From Gaertneriomyces semiglobifer (Eukaryota; Chytridiomycota; Chytridiomycetes; Spizellomycetales; Spizellomycetaceae): a stretch of 64,000 nt of DNA. The notes beneath the pieces are model-generated. The model saw only the letters and a list, made by a program, of their open reading frames with translations, was not told where the DNA came from and searched no databases. The stretch lies in NCBI GenBank assembly GCA_025558075.1, contig JAHLKF010000007.1:186001-250000 (forward strand), given 5' to 3'. The position numbers and the translations under genes were made by a program. Shown one piece after another: positions 1-12,979 of this stretch (position 1 is its first letter; the number at the start of each line of letters is the position of its first letter).

Positions 1-1940
1 CCGCTACCCCCACTACCACCGCTACCACCATCAGTGTCGTTACCATCTCTACCATCACCTCCTGGAAGTCCCCGCAACGTACTCCCCATGGCGGAGACAG
101 CACGAATGACGACGATACCTCCCCGCACAAAATCCGCACCTAATCGGGCACCTTACATATCTCCCTCCACTCCGGATATTGAAAGATCTCTGGAAGAAGA
201 GTTCACCGCTGGCTTGGTAATGTTATTGCACCAAAACTTTCTACCCGTCGATTTAAAAGCCAAGGCCGACGCGGCGTTGAACGGGAAATACGACGTCTCC
301 GCGGCAGTGGTTGCGCCGGCGCCACCACTGCAAGATGCGTTGATACTAAACGCCGCGAGCGGACCGTCAGAACTACCTCATGACGACAGGGATCAACCGG
401 TGTTCACCGATGAGCCTTCCGATGGCGTCTCATGCGATAAAGTGCACCACAGCTGGTCTAGTGCTTCCACAGTAGTGGACGAAGAACAGGTCAGTCCGGC
501 GTTATGCTAACACTTTGCTGGCATCTGCGCACTCAACTCACAATGCCAACAGCTTCACCATGCTCCAACAAACTCCATCTACACAATAGCAGATGGAGTA
601 ACGAAGGGTATTTTGGAGAACGATGACATTCGCCACTCAAACGATGTATCCGGTCAACAGCTACATGATCTGGTGGATATGTACGACGAGGGCCATGAAG
701 AACCACGGTTAGAGCGAGGGCATTCGGAAAAAACTCTAGTGGACGAGAGTTATTACGACATCAATATCCCGTCAACGCTGAGGTACTTCCAGGCTCATAA
801 ATTGAGCGTGAAATATGTTGGCTAACTTGAAATGCACAGCGGAAACGACACTCGCAAACCAACAAAAAGCAAATTGAAGTTCGGAAGTCTCATGCGGGGC
901 GCATCGTACAAAAAGTCGCGCGTTGATTATGAACCGCCTAGTCTGGCCGAGATGGGCTTAGCACATGCTGATAAAGATGGATATATGCTTTTCCGTAACC
1001 ACGATGAGCAGTCGTATAGGCGACGGTGGTGCATTTTGAAAGAGAAAGCGATTCATATATTCAAGTCAAAAATGGTGAGCCATGGTCTGCGACTGATTTA
1101 TTTCGCACACGATCTCATAACTATGTACAGGATTCTGTGCTGGCCATCACCATTCACCTCACTCCAGACCTCCAAGTCATCCCAGAATGTACAAATAGCA
1201 CAAAGGACCACTTTGCATTCTCACTGGTCACACCTCAGCCTGGCACAGGGTCACACACACTAGCGTTTTCATTCGTTGCAGATTCGAGATTAGACATGTT
1301 GACTTGGATCTCGGCCTTCGTTCGCGCATCGTCGTGCAACCAACAACGTGTTCCCCGCATCTTGATTCCGGTCTGCAGAGACGACGGCACATTGTCGCGT
1401 GAGCCCATCACCACGCTACACATGCCTTCAGTAACAGCGCGAGCAGCAACTCAAACGTCTCCGAAGAATATATTTGCTCAAGAGAGAACTCTTCCAATGC
1501 CAAACAAGCGCTTTACACTCAGCAGTATCACAACCAAAATGACAAAGCCCCTTCGGAGGCTCGGCTCCATGTCATTCGCAGAATCACCGATCATGCCGAC
1601 GGTCACGCAAGATCGTCAACCGGTACCGCCCATGCCTCCGCAAGTGCCTCGCTCAAGTCAGGATTCTCAACGAAGTAATGTCCCAACACCCAGTCCCAGA
1701 TCGGATTCGCTAAATGCGTGCGTTGAACACTTTACTTTGCCGCGACCACCCAGACGAACAGTCTCTATGAAGTCGGCCTCTGAAGTGGATGACGACGCCT
1801 GGTCAGTCTCTTCGAAGCGATCAAATTTGGATGCCGCCACGCGGGCTGAGCGACGGAAAAGCCGGATTATACATACCCCAATCTTTTACGATATGCCGCC
1901 GGTTCCAGCAGTGCCGGGCCCGTTCGTGAAACAACATTAA
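1..1940 (+). CDS. PH-domain protein, 5' end outside window
   Basis: Four exons join in frame: 1-489, 553-782, 840-1074 and 1131-1940, giving about 587 visible residues. The frame is open to the window edge, so the start lies upstream. The introns are 63, 57 and 56 nt, and the second has a CTAAC branch site. A pleckstrin-homology domain starts near 979 (DGYMLFRNHDEQSYRRRWC) and is split by the third intron. It ends with the expected C-terminal helix carrying a Trp (DMLTWISAFVRAS, about 1300). PH domains bind phosphoinositides or proteins at membranes, so a membrane-associated adaptor role is plausible. The N-terminal part and the Ser/Pro-rich tail are low-complexity, with proline motifs such as PPMPPQVPR that could bind SH3 domains. 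No catalytic domain is visible and I cannot name the orthologue. Confidence 0.75.
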
Positions 1941-2087
1941 CCCAGCCTGAAGGATGAATGTGATAGTATCAGATATAGTTCTGCGTTTAATCATAGGGTA
2001 ACCAGTGCATAGGTAGAGTTACAACACAACATTATGTAACAGCTCATATAAGCGAGCAAGTACCACATTATGACTTTCTCGACTGGA

Positions 2088-4338
2088 TCAAGTGATGACC
2101 GGCGCAGGGCCAGTACCATTGTAGTTCCGAGTAGCAGGTGTTCCTACGTCGCCGTCAGGATTCCCGGTAGAGCTTCCGTCCCAGCAGTGCGCTTGCAAGC
2201 AGGTCTTGCAGTTCTGAGGTATATCTGAGGCATTAGGGTTGTTTCGCCACATAGGCGCAACTAGCATACATCCAAAGCACTCTGCGAAAGAAACATCGGT
2301 CGAGGTCCCGTTAGGATTGCGCATAACTGCGATGCCGTTGGTGAAGAACCCTTCGACTTCGTTGAGAGTGTAAGATGTCTGGAATGTTGAAGTGTTGGTC
2401 GAGATTCCGGATGCGTTGAAGTTTGGGATATACACAATCATGGGCCCACGATAAGTGTCATTTCCTCCGCCGTTGTTAGCAAGACCAGCGCATCCAAACG
2501 CTACGATCTTTGTGTTTAGTCCTTGCGTAACTATAGCTTCCGGGGTAGCAGGGACTGGTGGAAACCGGTCGGGAATGTTTTTCCACCTGGAATATTGGGA
2601 TCTAAGCGAATAGAGGGAAATGTGAGTTTGTTTATCAACGATACACTGCTACTATGGCACAACGTACGAAATGACAAGAGATGTGGCGTTTGGAAAGCCT
2701 CCATTATCGTTGGAGGCATCGAGAGCGATGATAGTGTCGATATCGCGCGCTTCCTGTATCAAGTGGAATAACGGCATATTTTGGCCGGCCTCGCCACCGT
2801 CTACCAGTTCAACCGTAAGCGATTCGCTTATGGAACGGTTCACGCTCGCAAAGTTATGAAATGGGTTGGGTATTATAGCAGTATCCCGGCCCTCTTCTGA
2901 AAGAATATTAGCAATTGGCTGAAGTATGTCGGGTACCTGCCCGCTTTCAATGGCGACATTGAATAGGGATGATGAGGTGCCAGAAATGAATTCGGTCAAG
3001 TCGAAACCGTTCACGCACGGTGGATCTCTGCTGTTTCTATAAATTTCTCATTAGCACCATGCGTACTGCTTTTATAGAAACCTTATACGTACTGGGCATC
3101 TGTGTTTCCCCGATGAGGAAAAGTGATATCCAAGATTTGGTTGTGAATATGGTTCTGGAACTGCAAATTTGCCGACTACCCTTACCATCGTCATCTTCAA
3201 CTGGTGGATGTTGAGGAGTTCCATCATCCATAAACGTTCCAAGCAGCTGTGTTGGAAGGTAACTTCTGACCGGTGCATTCGGTGAACCGGTTTCAAAGAA
3301 TGAAGATTCCCACTGAAAAATACTAGTCAACATCCAATCCAAGCCTCAACCGCTTTGATGGCAAGTTTGATGCTCTGCTCACCAGATTTGCTTGGACAGT
3401 GACCCGTGCCTCTCCAAAAGTTCGTTGAGTATATGTAATGAGTGGGAAAGGGACTGAATGGTTGGCAAACGAAGGTGCACTAGCTAAACTGGACCATAGC
3501 GCAGTGAAGCGATCGTCAGGGATGGAGGCATCCTGCGTAAGATGTATGCTGTCAAAGCATCAGTACACGAAGAAGTACATTGGATCGATTTCCTCACCTC
3601 AAGAGCCTAGACCAAAAGTCGGTAATAGTCACATTGAAGCCCTCATCATGCTTGTCGTCAACTTGGTCGGCAATATCACTGTATTGCCGAATATTCCCAG
3701 CAAGATTCGTGATCCCAGTTCCCGCAGGTTGAAGAAGGTTGGTCTCCAAGTTCCATATGGGAAACATCGTCCCGGTATTGATGTTCGGGAAACTATTGAG
3801 GTAAAGCGAAGCCAAGAGCCATGATCCGCCCGACAGCCCAGCAATATATGTAGATGTCTGCAAAACTCCGCCGGTCTTAATGTCGTTCACAGCAGTGTCG
3901 TTGCGAGCGTCGAGCGCATTGAGAATACTGGCGCCAAAAAGCATGGCACTATGGGAATATTTTTATTAGCCATCAATCGCTCACAATATCCGCTGCGCAT
4001 GCAATCAGAAACACTAACCGAAAACCACCTCCGCTAACGGCGATGGCCACCTTGGGGGGTCGGTTGTCCATGAAAGTCACGTTGCTCAAATTGATTCTAC
4101 TCAGGTAATCTGTCCATGACGAATTGGTAGCCTGCTCTCGTGCGCTGACCCATGCCTGCTCATCTGGTCCCACCACATCACCCGTTCTGATGATGGCACC
4201 AGACGGACAATCAACAAAGCTAGGCGCAAGGGACCTAGGAGTGATCTGCCGGTAGCGCAGCACTGGAAGCGCCTTGGCCGTACCAAGCAGGCTAGATGTT
4301 ACAAGGAATGCCAGAACGATGGACCAGTTGACGGGCAT
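2088..4338 (-). CDS. Secreted lysophospholipase / phospholipase B (cPLA2 catalytic fold)
   Basis: This is a fungal phospholipase B, an enzyme that removes acyl chains from glycerophospholipids outside the cell. The ATG at 4336-4338 is the first in its frame and starts a hydrophobic signal peptide (MPVNWSIVLAFLVTSSLLG). Family motifs appear in order: the oxyanion-loop GGGFR, split by an intron at 3949-4018; the nucleophile motif GLSGGSW near 3830; the acidic partner VDGGEAGQN near 2800; and a Cys-rich tail (ECFGC, NCKTCLQAHCW). The Ser/Asp dyad therefore appears intact. About seven exons are needed. The clearest intron is 3949-4018 (70 nt), and one near 3549-3597 is only about 49 nt. Multiple NxS/T sites fit a glycosylated exoenzyme. 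No clear GPI-anchor signal is seen at the C-terminus. Confidence 0.88.
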
Positions 4339-5460
4339 GGTGGGTGCAACAGACAAATGCGCACCCTTGAGAGGTACAACAGCGCTCAGGAGCCCTTGTA
4401 AATCTTTAAATTTATCACTGGCCCTCAACTGGTCATTTCTGGCCAAGATGCTCAGAAGGCCGTGCTTTTGTTTCTTTTTTTTTCTTGAGAACCCCGGCAG
4501 ATTTTGACTAGTGCCATTGTCATGTTGGTCGGCAACCCTGACCGATTTATCGGATAGGAGGCAAACGCCCGATTTTGATGATAATGATACAAGCACCACC
4601 GTCGCCCGGAGATCAAGCCATACTTTTAATTCATGTGTGAAGGTGACAAATGGCAGCGTTCGTCAAAACCCTGAAATACCGCGACGCTTATTTGATGACG
4701 TTAAATGCGTTGACTTTCGCACGCTTGTTGCCAAACTTTCCCACGGCGTCCTCTTACAACACCCTAACTGTGAACAGAATTCCGTACCACAATGTCAAAG
4801 ACCATCCAACTGACGCTTGTTGGGCACCTTCGCAAAGGTTTTTCTTCGATACTACGATGGAGATGGCTTGTTTCGCGGGCTGGGACTGAAACACCCTCCG
4901 ACATTGAAATGGTTGAATCCATTCCCTCTGAAGTCTCCAGGACCACCTTTACCACGTGCAAACCCGGGTCTCCATGATGATGTTTGTTAGAATGATGGCC
5001 TGAGGTTGGGAGAGAAGAAAGCGTCCACTTAAAGTGCGTCGCCGTTCTGAGTTTAAAAGCTTTTGTCCTCATATTTCATCCTTCAGGTGCCCTTGCCAGC
5101 ATGTCGTGCCTTTTTGACGTCAACTGTAATAGTCAACGCACAAGTTTATGTGATAGGCGCCGTCAATATCATGGTGCATCTCTCAATCTTCATCTGTCAC
5201 TTCTGCCTCGACGGCAGCTGAGGAGCGCATGGCGGTAAATAGGTCATTGGACGAATCAGAGCCTAGGAGGCGTCAACCGAGCAATCCGAATAAAACTTTA
5301 TTTAGACCAGCTATTAATGCCGTCACCCAAACCGGCCAACGATTCGCTGAATTTTTGGTCCAATGTGTTAACTTACATAGTCACATTCAAGGAAAGTATT
5401 GATAAATGTTCATATACATAGTGGATTCGAGATATTTACAAGTGATATTTACACGAAGGT
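4339..5460. other. Intergenic region, no gene recognised
   Basis: This 1.1 kb lies between the start of the phospholipase B gene (read leftward) and the stop of the next leftward gene. Only short, unconserved frames occur. A T-rich run near 4470-4490 may belong to the phospholipase 5' leader or promoter. No repeat or RNA gene was recognised. Confidence 0.4.
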
Positions 5461-7986
5461 TCAGTTCATGTGGGTTTCTCTTCTGAACTTGGGTACATCA
5501 AACGGTAAGCTTGCGGTCCTTGGCAGTAGCGACTTCACGCTAAAGCGCTTCTCCGCCTTCTTCGGGTTCCCGTCGTTTTCCCGCATTTCTTCCTTCTCGG
5601 GTACTTCAAACTGCAAGCTTGTCGACCTTCGCAGTAGCGATTTTACGCTAAAGCGCTTCTCCGCCTTCTTCGGGTTTTTGTCGTTTTCCTGCTCGGGTAC
5701 TTCAAACTGCAAGCTTGTGGACCTTCGCAGTAGCGACTTCACGCTAAAGCGCTTCTCCGCCTTCTTCAGGTTCCCGTCGTCTTCCTGCTCGGGTACTTCA
5801 AACTGCAAGCTTGTAGTCCTTCGCAGAAGCGATTTCATGCTAAAGCGCTCCTCCGCCTTATTTGAACCGTTCCCGCCGTTTTTGCTATCTTCCTTCTCGA
5901 CTTCCTCGAGGATGTCTCTATGTACAACAGGCACAATATGTTCAACTTTGTCCACATTTGGTAAAAATGAGTTTATGGTCAGCAAGCCGTCTTCCACACC
6001 GATCCCACCACGTAGGGCATAACCTTCAGGGTGCACATCCTGAGCGATAGTGTCCGCATCTGCGAACAAGTGCTCAACCCACGCACCGATATTGCGCGTG
6101 GAAGCCTTTGCCGCCTTGGTGACGAAAATCGCCTGAAACACATGCGGTTGGTCACGGTAAAGTTCATGACGTAGCAAGCCGCTCTCAAGCATGTGTGGGT
6201 TAGCCTTGGCTAGGCGTTGAGCATAAAGAAGTCCTTCGTCGCGGATCATTTCTGCATCACCGTTGGTAATGAGACAAGGCGGCATTCCATGCGCATCCGC
6301 GTACAGAGGTGAAGCCAAAGGATGAAGGGCCAACCCAAAAATTTTAGGCTCGATTTCTGGATCCATCACTCGTCCTTCCGAAGAGACTCGAAAGCGTCCA
6401 TCAGTCGCGGGGATACGCCGCAGGTCAACCACAATGTCTCTCGTGACTTCCGCAGCCTTCTGATGCAACATGAGAGACAATGGCCTGCCGATCCCGATCA
6501 GGTCCTCCAAATTGCGCTCCTCGTACTCTATCTCCAAATCGCCCTCATCCCGCGCAGAGCCGGCTCTCGCTTGTGTGTCGAAAACGTCACGATTTCTAGC
6601 GTTTGGCCCGAAGCCGCAAAGGTAAGAATACACGGGATTGACGGGATCTTCAACCTTTTCGCCTTCAAACATTGTTGCAAGCATGCTCTCTGGGCGTCCT
6701 GGTAGGATATCAGAATGATAGTTGTCCAACCATGATTGGGAAGAGCAGGTCATATCGACGAATGGTGAGATCAAGACATTACCGCGGACGTGCTTGAACA
6801 TCATCTCTCCATTCGCGTCTCGAAGAAAATCTTTGAGGTAAACACAGAATGCAGCTGAGATGGCTCCGCCTGCGGAATCACCAATGAGAATAATGTTGGA
6901 GGGGTCAACGGCTTCGTGCATTGGAAACTTGTCGAGTTTAGCCAACGCAGGATGGTCGGGTTGAGTGAGATACAGGTAGGCAGCGAACACATCATGTATC
7001 GGAGCAGGGAAAGTGGCCTCCGGCGCCAGACGGTAATTCAAAACTATTGGGGCACGTTAATTCAGCTGTGAAAGGTAATACACAATACCGCCGCGACATA
7101 CCAAAGACTTTTGCGCGACACCTTTTCGCAAGGCGATAGGTGATCAATCTGTGCGTTTTGTGGCTACCCATCTATGGAAAGTCAATGCCCTCTTTAATAA
7201 AAATCGCACCGAAAGAGAATGGGGAACTGCTCTTACGTACAATATATGCTCCACCATGGACATACAGCACGACACGCTCAGTCTTAGCTGGAGCAGTCTT
7301 GTTTTTCTTGTTCTTCCACTCCATCCATTCACCATTCTAGAGATATGTTTCAGGATATGGTTGCCAAACACTACAATCGGCTTGATGAAAGAACATACCA
7401 ACGTGTACACATCCTCTCCTTCTGCTTCCTCGGGAACAATGAATCCCTTCGGATGCGGCCTGGCCGACCTTTCATATTGTAGCAACAGATTTCTATCAAT
7501 TTGGAACTTGAACGGAGTGATCTTGGCCGGTCCGGGGAGAGGAGTTGGGTACTCCATCTGCGACCGCGCGCGTGCGACACTATGTCCTCGATATTCAACG
7601 TTGGCTTTGATGACTTTAACGAGAATATTCATGGCAGGAGACCAGGTCGGCCGGCGACCCGGGCATGAAGGTGACATTGCATTGGCCATGGCCTAATTGC
7701 CCGTGGGCATGAGCTTTTCTCCGCATGATGCATGGCAGAACTAGTTCCTTACCGTGAGTGTGGTGGCGCTCAGACCTGCACGGTATGAGATCACGTTCTG
7801 ACGACGACAGGTGGCTTTGAGAACCTCCACTAAGGCGACGCAGAGATGTCAGCTCATTTCGAGACTAACCACAACCAACGAGAGGCACTTACGATCATCG
7901 CCATGTTTTTGGCCTTTGTCAACGTGGACGATCTCAACATCATCTGCGGAGTCGTTCAGAGTGGCCTGGCTATCGCTTTTCTTCAT
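5461..7986 (-). CDS. HSL-type alpha/beta hydrolase (fold-3 family) with repeated C-terminal tail
   Basis: Six exons join in frame: 7986-7893, 7829-7753, 7692-7399, 7336-7241, 7171-7102 and 7043-5461. They encode about 737 residues. The catalytic core is that of the hormone-sensitive-lipase/acetyl-esterase family: oxyanion-hole motif HGGAYI, nucleophile motif GDSAGG, an acid within NGDAEMIRDEG, and a His in QPHVFQ. The triad is complete, so this is a probable carboxylic-ester or acylglycerol hydrolase. No signal peptide is visible, which suggests a cytosolic or lipid-droplet location. The last ~130 residues hold four ~30-residue repeats of the form KRFSVKSLLRRSTSLQFEVP, which are basic and rich in phosphorylatable Ser/Thr. 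The start MKKSDSQATL is the first ATG before a normal donor site. The substrate cannot be told from sequence. Confidence 0.85.
5480..5870 (-). repeat. Four coding tandem repeats in the hydrolase tail
   Basis: Four imperfect ~90-bp units encode KRFSVKSLLRRSTSLQFEVP-like blocks. Three carry RRTTS or RRSTS, which fit the R-R-x-S/T basophilic kinase consensus. The last, most C-terminal unit is degenerate (LPRTASLPF) and has lost the Arg pair. Confidence 0.85.
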
Positions 7987-8489
7987 GGTGAAATTTAGAC
8001 CTCATGTCCTCCCAAGACCCTCCGATTGCAGTGCCCGCTTTTATTCGAGCTGGACACATATCCGTACAGCAGGCGGCCCATCTCGCCAACAGCAGTTTTT
8101 TCCTTCGGGAAGCAAACAAATCCAAGGAAATCCCAGTGTCTTTGGCAGGTGTGTGGCCGAGTCCGCGGGTCCAAGTCCTCCAACGGCTCCTCACGCGTCA
8201 ACGGGCGGGTTGGAACCTAATAATATCCCGCAAATGTCAAAATTCTGTGAACGGAAGATTTCTTCGTTTGCATCCACGGGAAAAAGGGCCGTCCGAGGGC
8301 GTCGAGTTGAAAGGACTCTTCAGTGGCGTTTCGGCGTCAAATCGCAACGGTCAGTCCTCATCAAGGAACTTCTCAAATTAAGTTTTATCCTTTATTGCCA
8401 TGCCACGAATGAAAACAAGTATGAAAGTAATACACCCAAATTACGACTATTTGCCTACTCTATTGCTACATGCGTTTCTGCGCCCCCTT
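7987..8489. other. Intergenic region, no gene recognised
   Basis: This is upstream DNA of the HSL-type gene and the downstream end of the antiporter gene. Frames here are short and unlike known proteins. Nothing else was recognised. Confidence 0.4.
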
Positions 8490-11400
8490 TCAGTACTCAT
8501 TGGTACTTGGCACGAAAAAGTAACTCCCGACAAGAACAAAGTAGGCTACCAATAACATACTCCCTTTGAAGTAGTTACTTTTGCCCTCAATGTACACGTA
8601 CGTCAACAAAAAGGTGCCAAAGAGAACGGTGTACATGTCCCATCTAGGAAAGACCAGGGTGAAAGCTTCAGCAGCCGGTGCAGGTTCCTCGGGCGTCTCA
8701 GAGCGCGTTGTGAGTGAGGTGTATAAGGTGCTAAACGCGACTGAGATCCTAGAACCCGGTGCAGCATCGGTGGGAGTGGTGAAGGATGGTAAATGCGCCC
8801 CACCAAAGTATGCGGCACTGAAAGCGACCATCACCGGAAGTTGCAACATGGCTACTTGCATGACGTAGGCTGATCCGATTTCCAGAGATAGGGCAATGTT
8901 GTTGTTCATCGCGAAAGCAATCGCATTGTAAAACTCGGTGATTGTCGGAACAATCGCAAAGAGTGTCACTCCAAGCACCTTTTCTCCAATTCCGCTGCCT
9001 TCGATCACATAGTCAATACTGCCGATCAAAACTTCGGCAATCAAACTGTAGAGAACGGTGCAGACTAACAAAATAATCGAGCTCCGCAAAATACTCCAGT
9101 TAGGATGATCGTGCCCGTGAGACTCCTCTTCCTCCTCCTCGGAAACATCTTCATCGGTATAATCGTCCCCATGAACGGACGCCACCGGATCGGGATCAAT
9201 CACGCGGACCACACCATCCGTCGTCGGAATGCCACGGCACAGTGAAGGCGATAGAGGGTTTGAAATGAAATTGTAATAGCTCTGCGGGCGGAGATGTGGA
9301 GATGCACCTAGCTGCGGGCGCGGGCTTTGTGTTGCGCCTGCAACAGAAGACCCAATACCTCTTGGCGGGAGTTGCAATGGTGGTGGCAGTTTTGGGAACG
9401 GATATTCGGTAGAAGTTGCGGTGTTGATATACCGAACGTTGCCAGAAATACCTAGTCCGCTTGGAGTAACGGGCACACTGGCACCAGCAGCGCCAGCAAT
9501 CTTGGACAGCCTCTTACCACTCGTCTGTCCGAGGGTATCGGTAGCTGTTGTAGATTGCCGTGAATCCAAGCTCGAACGTGCTGATGATTCGTCGCCAGTT
9601 AAGTTGTGTGAGAATCGTTTATGTTGTGAGCGTCCCATCAGTCTCCGGGCACCACGCTTCTTTTTCTTAGGAGGGGCATAAATGACTGCGGAGTGCGTTC
9701 TCAACGTGAACAACATCCCAATGCTGTACATAAGTATTAAAGACCCAGCGCAAATCCATGTGAGAAGCTTAGTGCTGGATTGATACACCGGGTCTTCCGT
9801 TGGATGAACGGGCACTAAACGACACCCAGTGCACGTTAGTGCCATCTTCACCGCATCCATTTGTTCACCTCCGTTCCAAGGACATTCTCTGCATTTCAGC
9901 TCTTGCGTGCCGAACGTATCTTGAAAAACGGTCGGGATAAACATGCCGATGAAACCCATGATCAACATAGTCGCAGTAACTCCCGCGCTCTTGGCATTGA
10001 ACCGCTGCTCTTTGCGTTTCAACCCTCCAAAGAACATGGACACTCCAGGCAATCCCAGCAATCCGACAAGTAATGATCCAACGATACCTCCAACCACCAA
10101 TACGTCCTTTCCATCAGCCAAGGCAAGCATGTAAAGAATAATTTCAATAATGGAACCAAATGTCGCGTTGATGACAGCGCCTACAGCCAAAGAGCCGGTC
10201 TCGGATGTGATCGATGCAACCGCCATTCCAATGAAGTATGCCAGTGGGATAGAGCTCAGAAGTGCAGTAGTGAAAATGACCGAATGGCTTCCAATTCCTG
10301 TATAGTTCGAGTATGGTCCAACGACGTAGTAGTCCACCAGGGTGAAAAAGATGACCCAAATCAAGTTCATGAAAATGATGTTGATGCCATCAATGGTATA
10401 CTTGTAATACTCCCAACCAAAAGCATTGTATATGCAGAGAATGACTTGGAATTCCGGTGCAATTTGTGGCCCTTGAGCAATGGCGCCGGGAATCTGCGTG
10501 GGAGTACCGAGAGTTGTAGGAATGGATATTGGCTCGTCGGCATCCGAGAGTATATTCGCTGGGCGCCAGAAAAGACGGCTAGAGCGGCGCAGCGCCTCAG
10601 AAACGCGAGAATTAAAGCTCGCCCGTCGTGAAAGAGGTGCGGCCGTCGACTTTTCATAAACGGGAGTGTGAGCGGAGATCGACAACGGATGACGCAACAT
10701 GTGCTTCAGTAGAACGTAATTCAGCTTGGCCATTGGCAACGAGAAGACGAAGAACGCGGAACCAAATGTTATGACCAATTGGAATGGGGCGATGAAGATC
10801 AACAATAAAATCCTGAAGAGCGTCCCGGAAAGGCCCCAATTGTATCCGCGTCGAATCCAACGAGGGACCCAGCGAGGCCAATGACGTTGACTGTGACCGA
10901 CAGCGTAGCTGTAACGGCGGTTGGAGGCCGTGCACTCGTGCCATGCTTCATCTGAACCTTCACTTGCGGTTTCATTCATATCCGAACAACCAGGGTCACA
11001 ACGATCAGCACCATCTGAGGTCGCAAACTTTGGTGAAGTGGGGCTATCAGCTCTTTGAATTCCAGCTTCTTCATCTGGAATACCGACGACATATGTGTCA
11101 TCAGAGTATCTTTGGCCATCGTGATCAACAAGGAGACCGGTTGCTTCTGTAACCTCTTCACCACTGGCTGGCATTTCTTCACCGTGTTGGAAGATCATGT
11201 GGTATACTCGACGCTTAGCGATGAACTTGCCAAATGGCCACATCATATAATTGGACAGGTTAATCAACGTCTAGAGGTAAGTTTGTTAGCGCTTTTCCAT
11301 TCCTTATGGTACTACCAAAACAAAAGCTAGATCCACGAACCTTGGCATATTGCCAGACATTCGCTAACTCAACCAAGAGCCATGGCACCAATGTTTTCAG

Positions 11401-12048
11401 GGTACAATCAACAGTTTCCGGAGGGGATCCGCAGAACCAAATCTTGCAGCCAAGCATACCAACGAGGGCGAAAGGTCCAAGGCCGACAATAGCAACCAGT
11501 AGATAGATCAAGGCAATCCACCATCCAAAACAAAGGAAATACAGGACATTTCCGGCAGTACAATAAAATGATGTAGATGGACGTTCTCCCGGTGTTTCAT
11601 GCAGCGCATGATATGTTTTGCTGTCGATGCTCCGAACCTTACGATAAAGGGCGGGCTTCCAAATTCTTAAACCAAAAGGATGGCTGACATTGATGGCCTC
11701 TTGAACATCCCTCAATGAGCGCTCGTTGTTTCGTTCGTCGTCAGCAGCGTTCTCGTCGTCACCGTCCCCATCGTCATGATCCTCGTCTGGCGTGTGATCG
11801 CCATCCGGCGAGCTTGAATTTGTGCTGTCCTGACTACCTCGTCTGATGGGTCGCTCGTCGTACTCAATATCCGGTTCGCTATGGTCGCGGTCAATAGGAG
11901 TCGATCGACCAGAACCTGGTCGAACAGCGCCAGGAACTCTGGATCTCAGAGTTGACCCATACACAGAGTTACGACTGGGCGGGCCGGATGGGGGTCCCAC
12001 ACGAGCGTTGCGGGAGGACGCTTCATGATATGTTTGCGGTCGAGGCAT
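8490..12048 (-). CDS. CAX-superfamily cation/H+ antiporter, Vnx1-like
   Basis: Two exons (12048-11341 and 11270-8490; intron 70 nt) encode about 1,162 residues. The protein resembles yeast Vnx1, a low-affinity vacuolar monovalent-cation/H+ antiporter of the Ca2+/H+ exchanger superfamily. Two exchanger modules with alpha-repeat signatures are visible: NATFGSIIEIILYMLAL in the first half and AIVPTITEFYNAIAFAMNNN in the second. They are separated by a long polar loop containing an acidic stretch and HGHDHP. The N-terminal ~150 residues are acidic and disordered, followed by extra membrane segments typical of the Vnx1 type. The start MPRPQTYHEASS is chosen because a pyrimidine-rich acceptor (TTTCTTTGCAG) lies just upstream, so a 5'-UTR intron is possible. 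Ion preference cannot be read from sequence; a Ca2+ or Na+/K+ exchanger are alternatives. Confidence 0.85.
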
Positions 12049-12979
12049 CAGGTATACCGGCTGTGCATTCGTTGAGTTAAGGCCCCTGCAAAGAAAAGAA
12101 CTTCTTGCCAAAGCACAAGTGAGTTGAACTTTCGACAGGAGAGTGACAGGTTCGACAGCGACTGCGGCAGACTGAGTGAAATACTCGAAATGTGAGGTAT
12201 GTGGGGAAGCAGAAGATTATGAGGAGATCTTCGTGTAGAACTAATACAATATGAGGTCTCTTTGCCTTGTTGGTAAGGATATTTCCTGCAAGCCTTTTCC
12301 CAGGCGAGCTTTTAAGTGGGCCAACGGTTGGACAATTGAACGAAGAATAACAGCCCCAAACAACTGCTGTGCAAAATGGAGCCCACGCAAGCTAGAAAGG
12401 ACAAGACCAGGAGAAACGAGTGCAATCTGAAGAGTCAAAAGCAGAAATCATAACGACCGACGGCTGCACTGTGATGTGACACTTTCATTACACGCTGCTA
12501 GTGCTGAACTCGTGTGTGATTCGACTGTTAGATTCGATGCACAACATTGGCTTACATGCATGCATTCAATTCAGACAAAGACGATCCATCCAGACGCTGG
12601 AACGCCGGCTGCTTGACATTCACATCCTGCGCATGGTGGCATCATCCACCCGTCCACAGACATGGTCGTTGAAACAAGTTCAATTCAGTCCGTTCGCCAA
12701 CAATTCCCAGCAGACAGTAGTTCCGCCCGACCAACAAATAATTATAGATAAGCGGCCGTATCTCTCCGTGATGTCATGTACAGACGTCCCTCGGCACAGT
12801 CACGCGAATAACGCCACAAATTTCTGTGTTTAACACTTGGGCTATTGATAACATCTTTGGAGTTAGGGCTGCTTACGTAGCCTCGGGGCCCGTTGCGCGT
12901 CACGATCAAAGCAGCGAACAACAAAAAAGTTGAGTGAAGGTGAATTTGGAGGTTGTTTCCAAGCGGGAAGGACGGCGCC
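12049..12979. other. Divergent intergenic region containing one arm of a direct repeat
   Basis: This region separates the leftward antiporter gene from the rightward LRR gene and probably contains both promoters. It contains direct-repeat copy 1 (12675-12738). No conserved coding frame was seen. Confidence 0.5.
12675..12738 (+). repeat. Direct repeat copy 1, upstream of LRR gene
   Basis: About 64 bp that recur at 14785-14844 in the same orientation. The shared core is ACAATTCCCAGC-GACAGTAG followed by TTCC-CCCGACCAAC, with a 4-6 nt gap near the left side and a few substitutions. It lies about 240 bp before the LRR start codon. Confidence 0.8.

Noticed and set aside
3973..4599. N-terminal extension of the phospholipase frame upstream of 4338
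   Set aside because: The extension has no ATG and would bury the signal peptide; the first ATG directly precedes the hydrophobic core.
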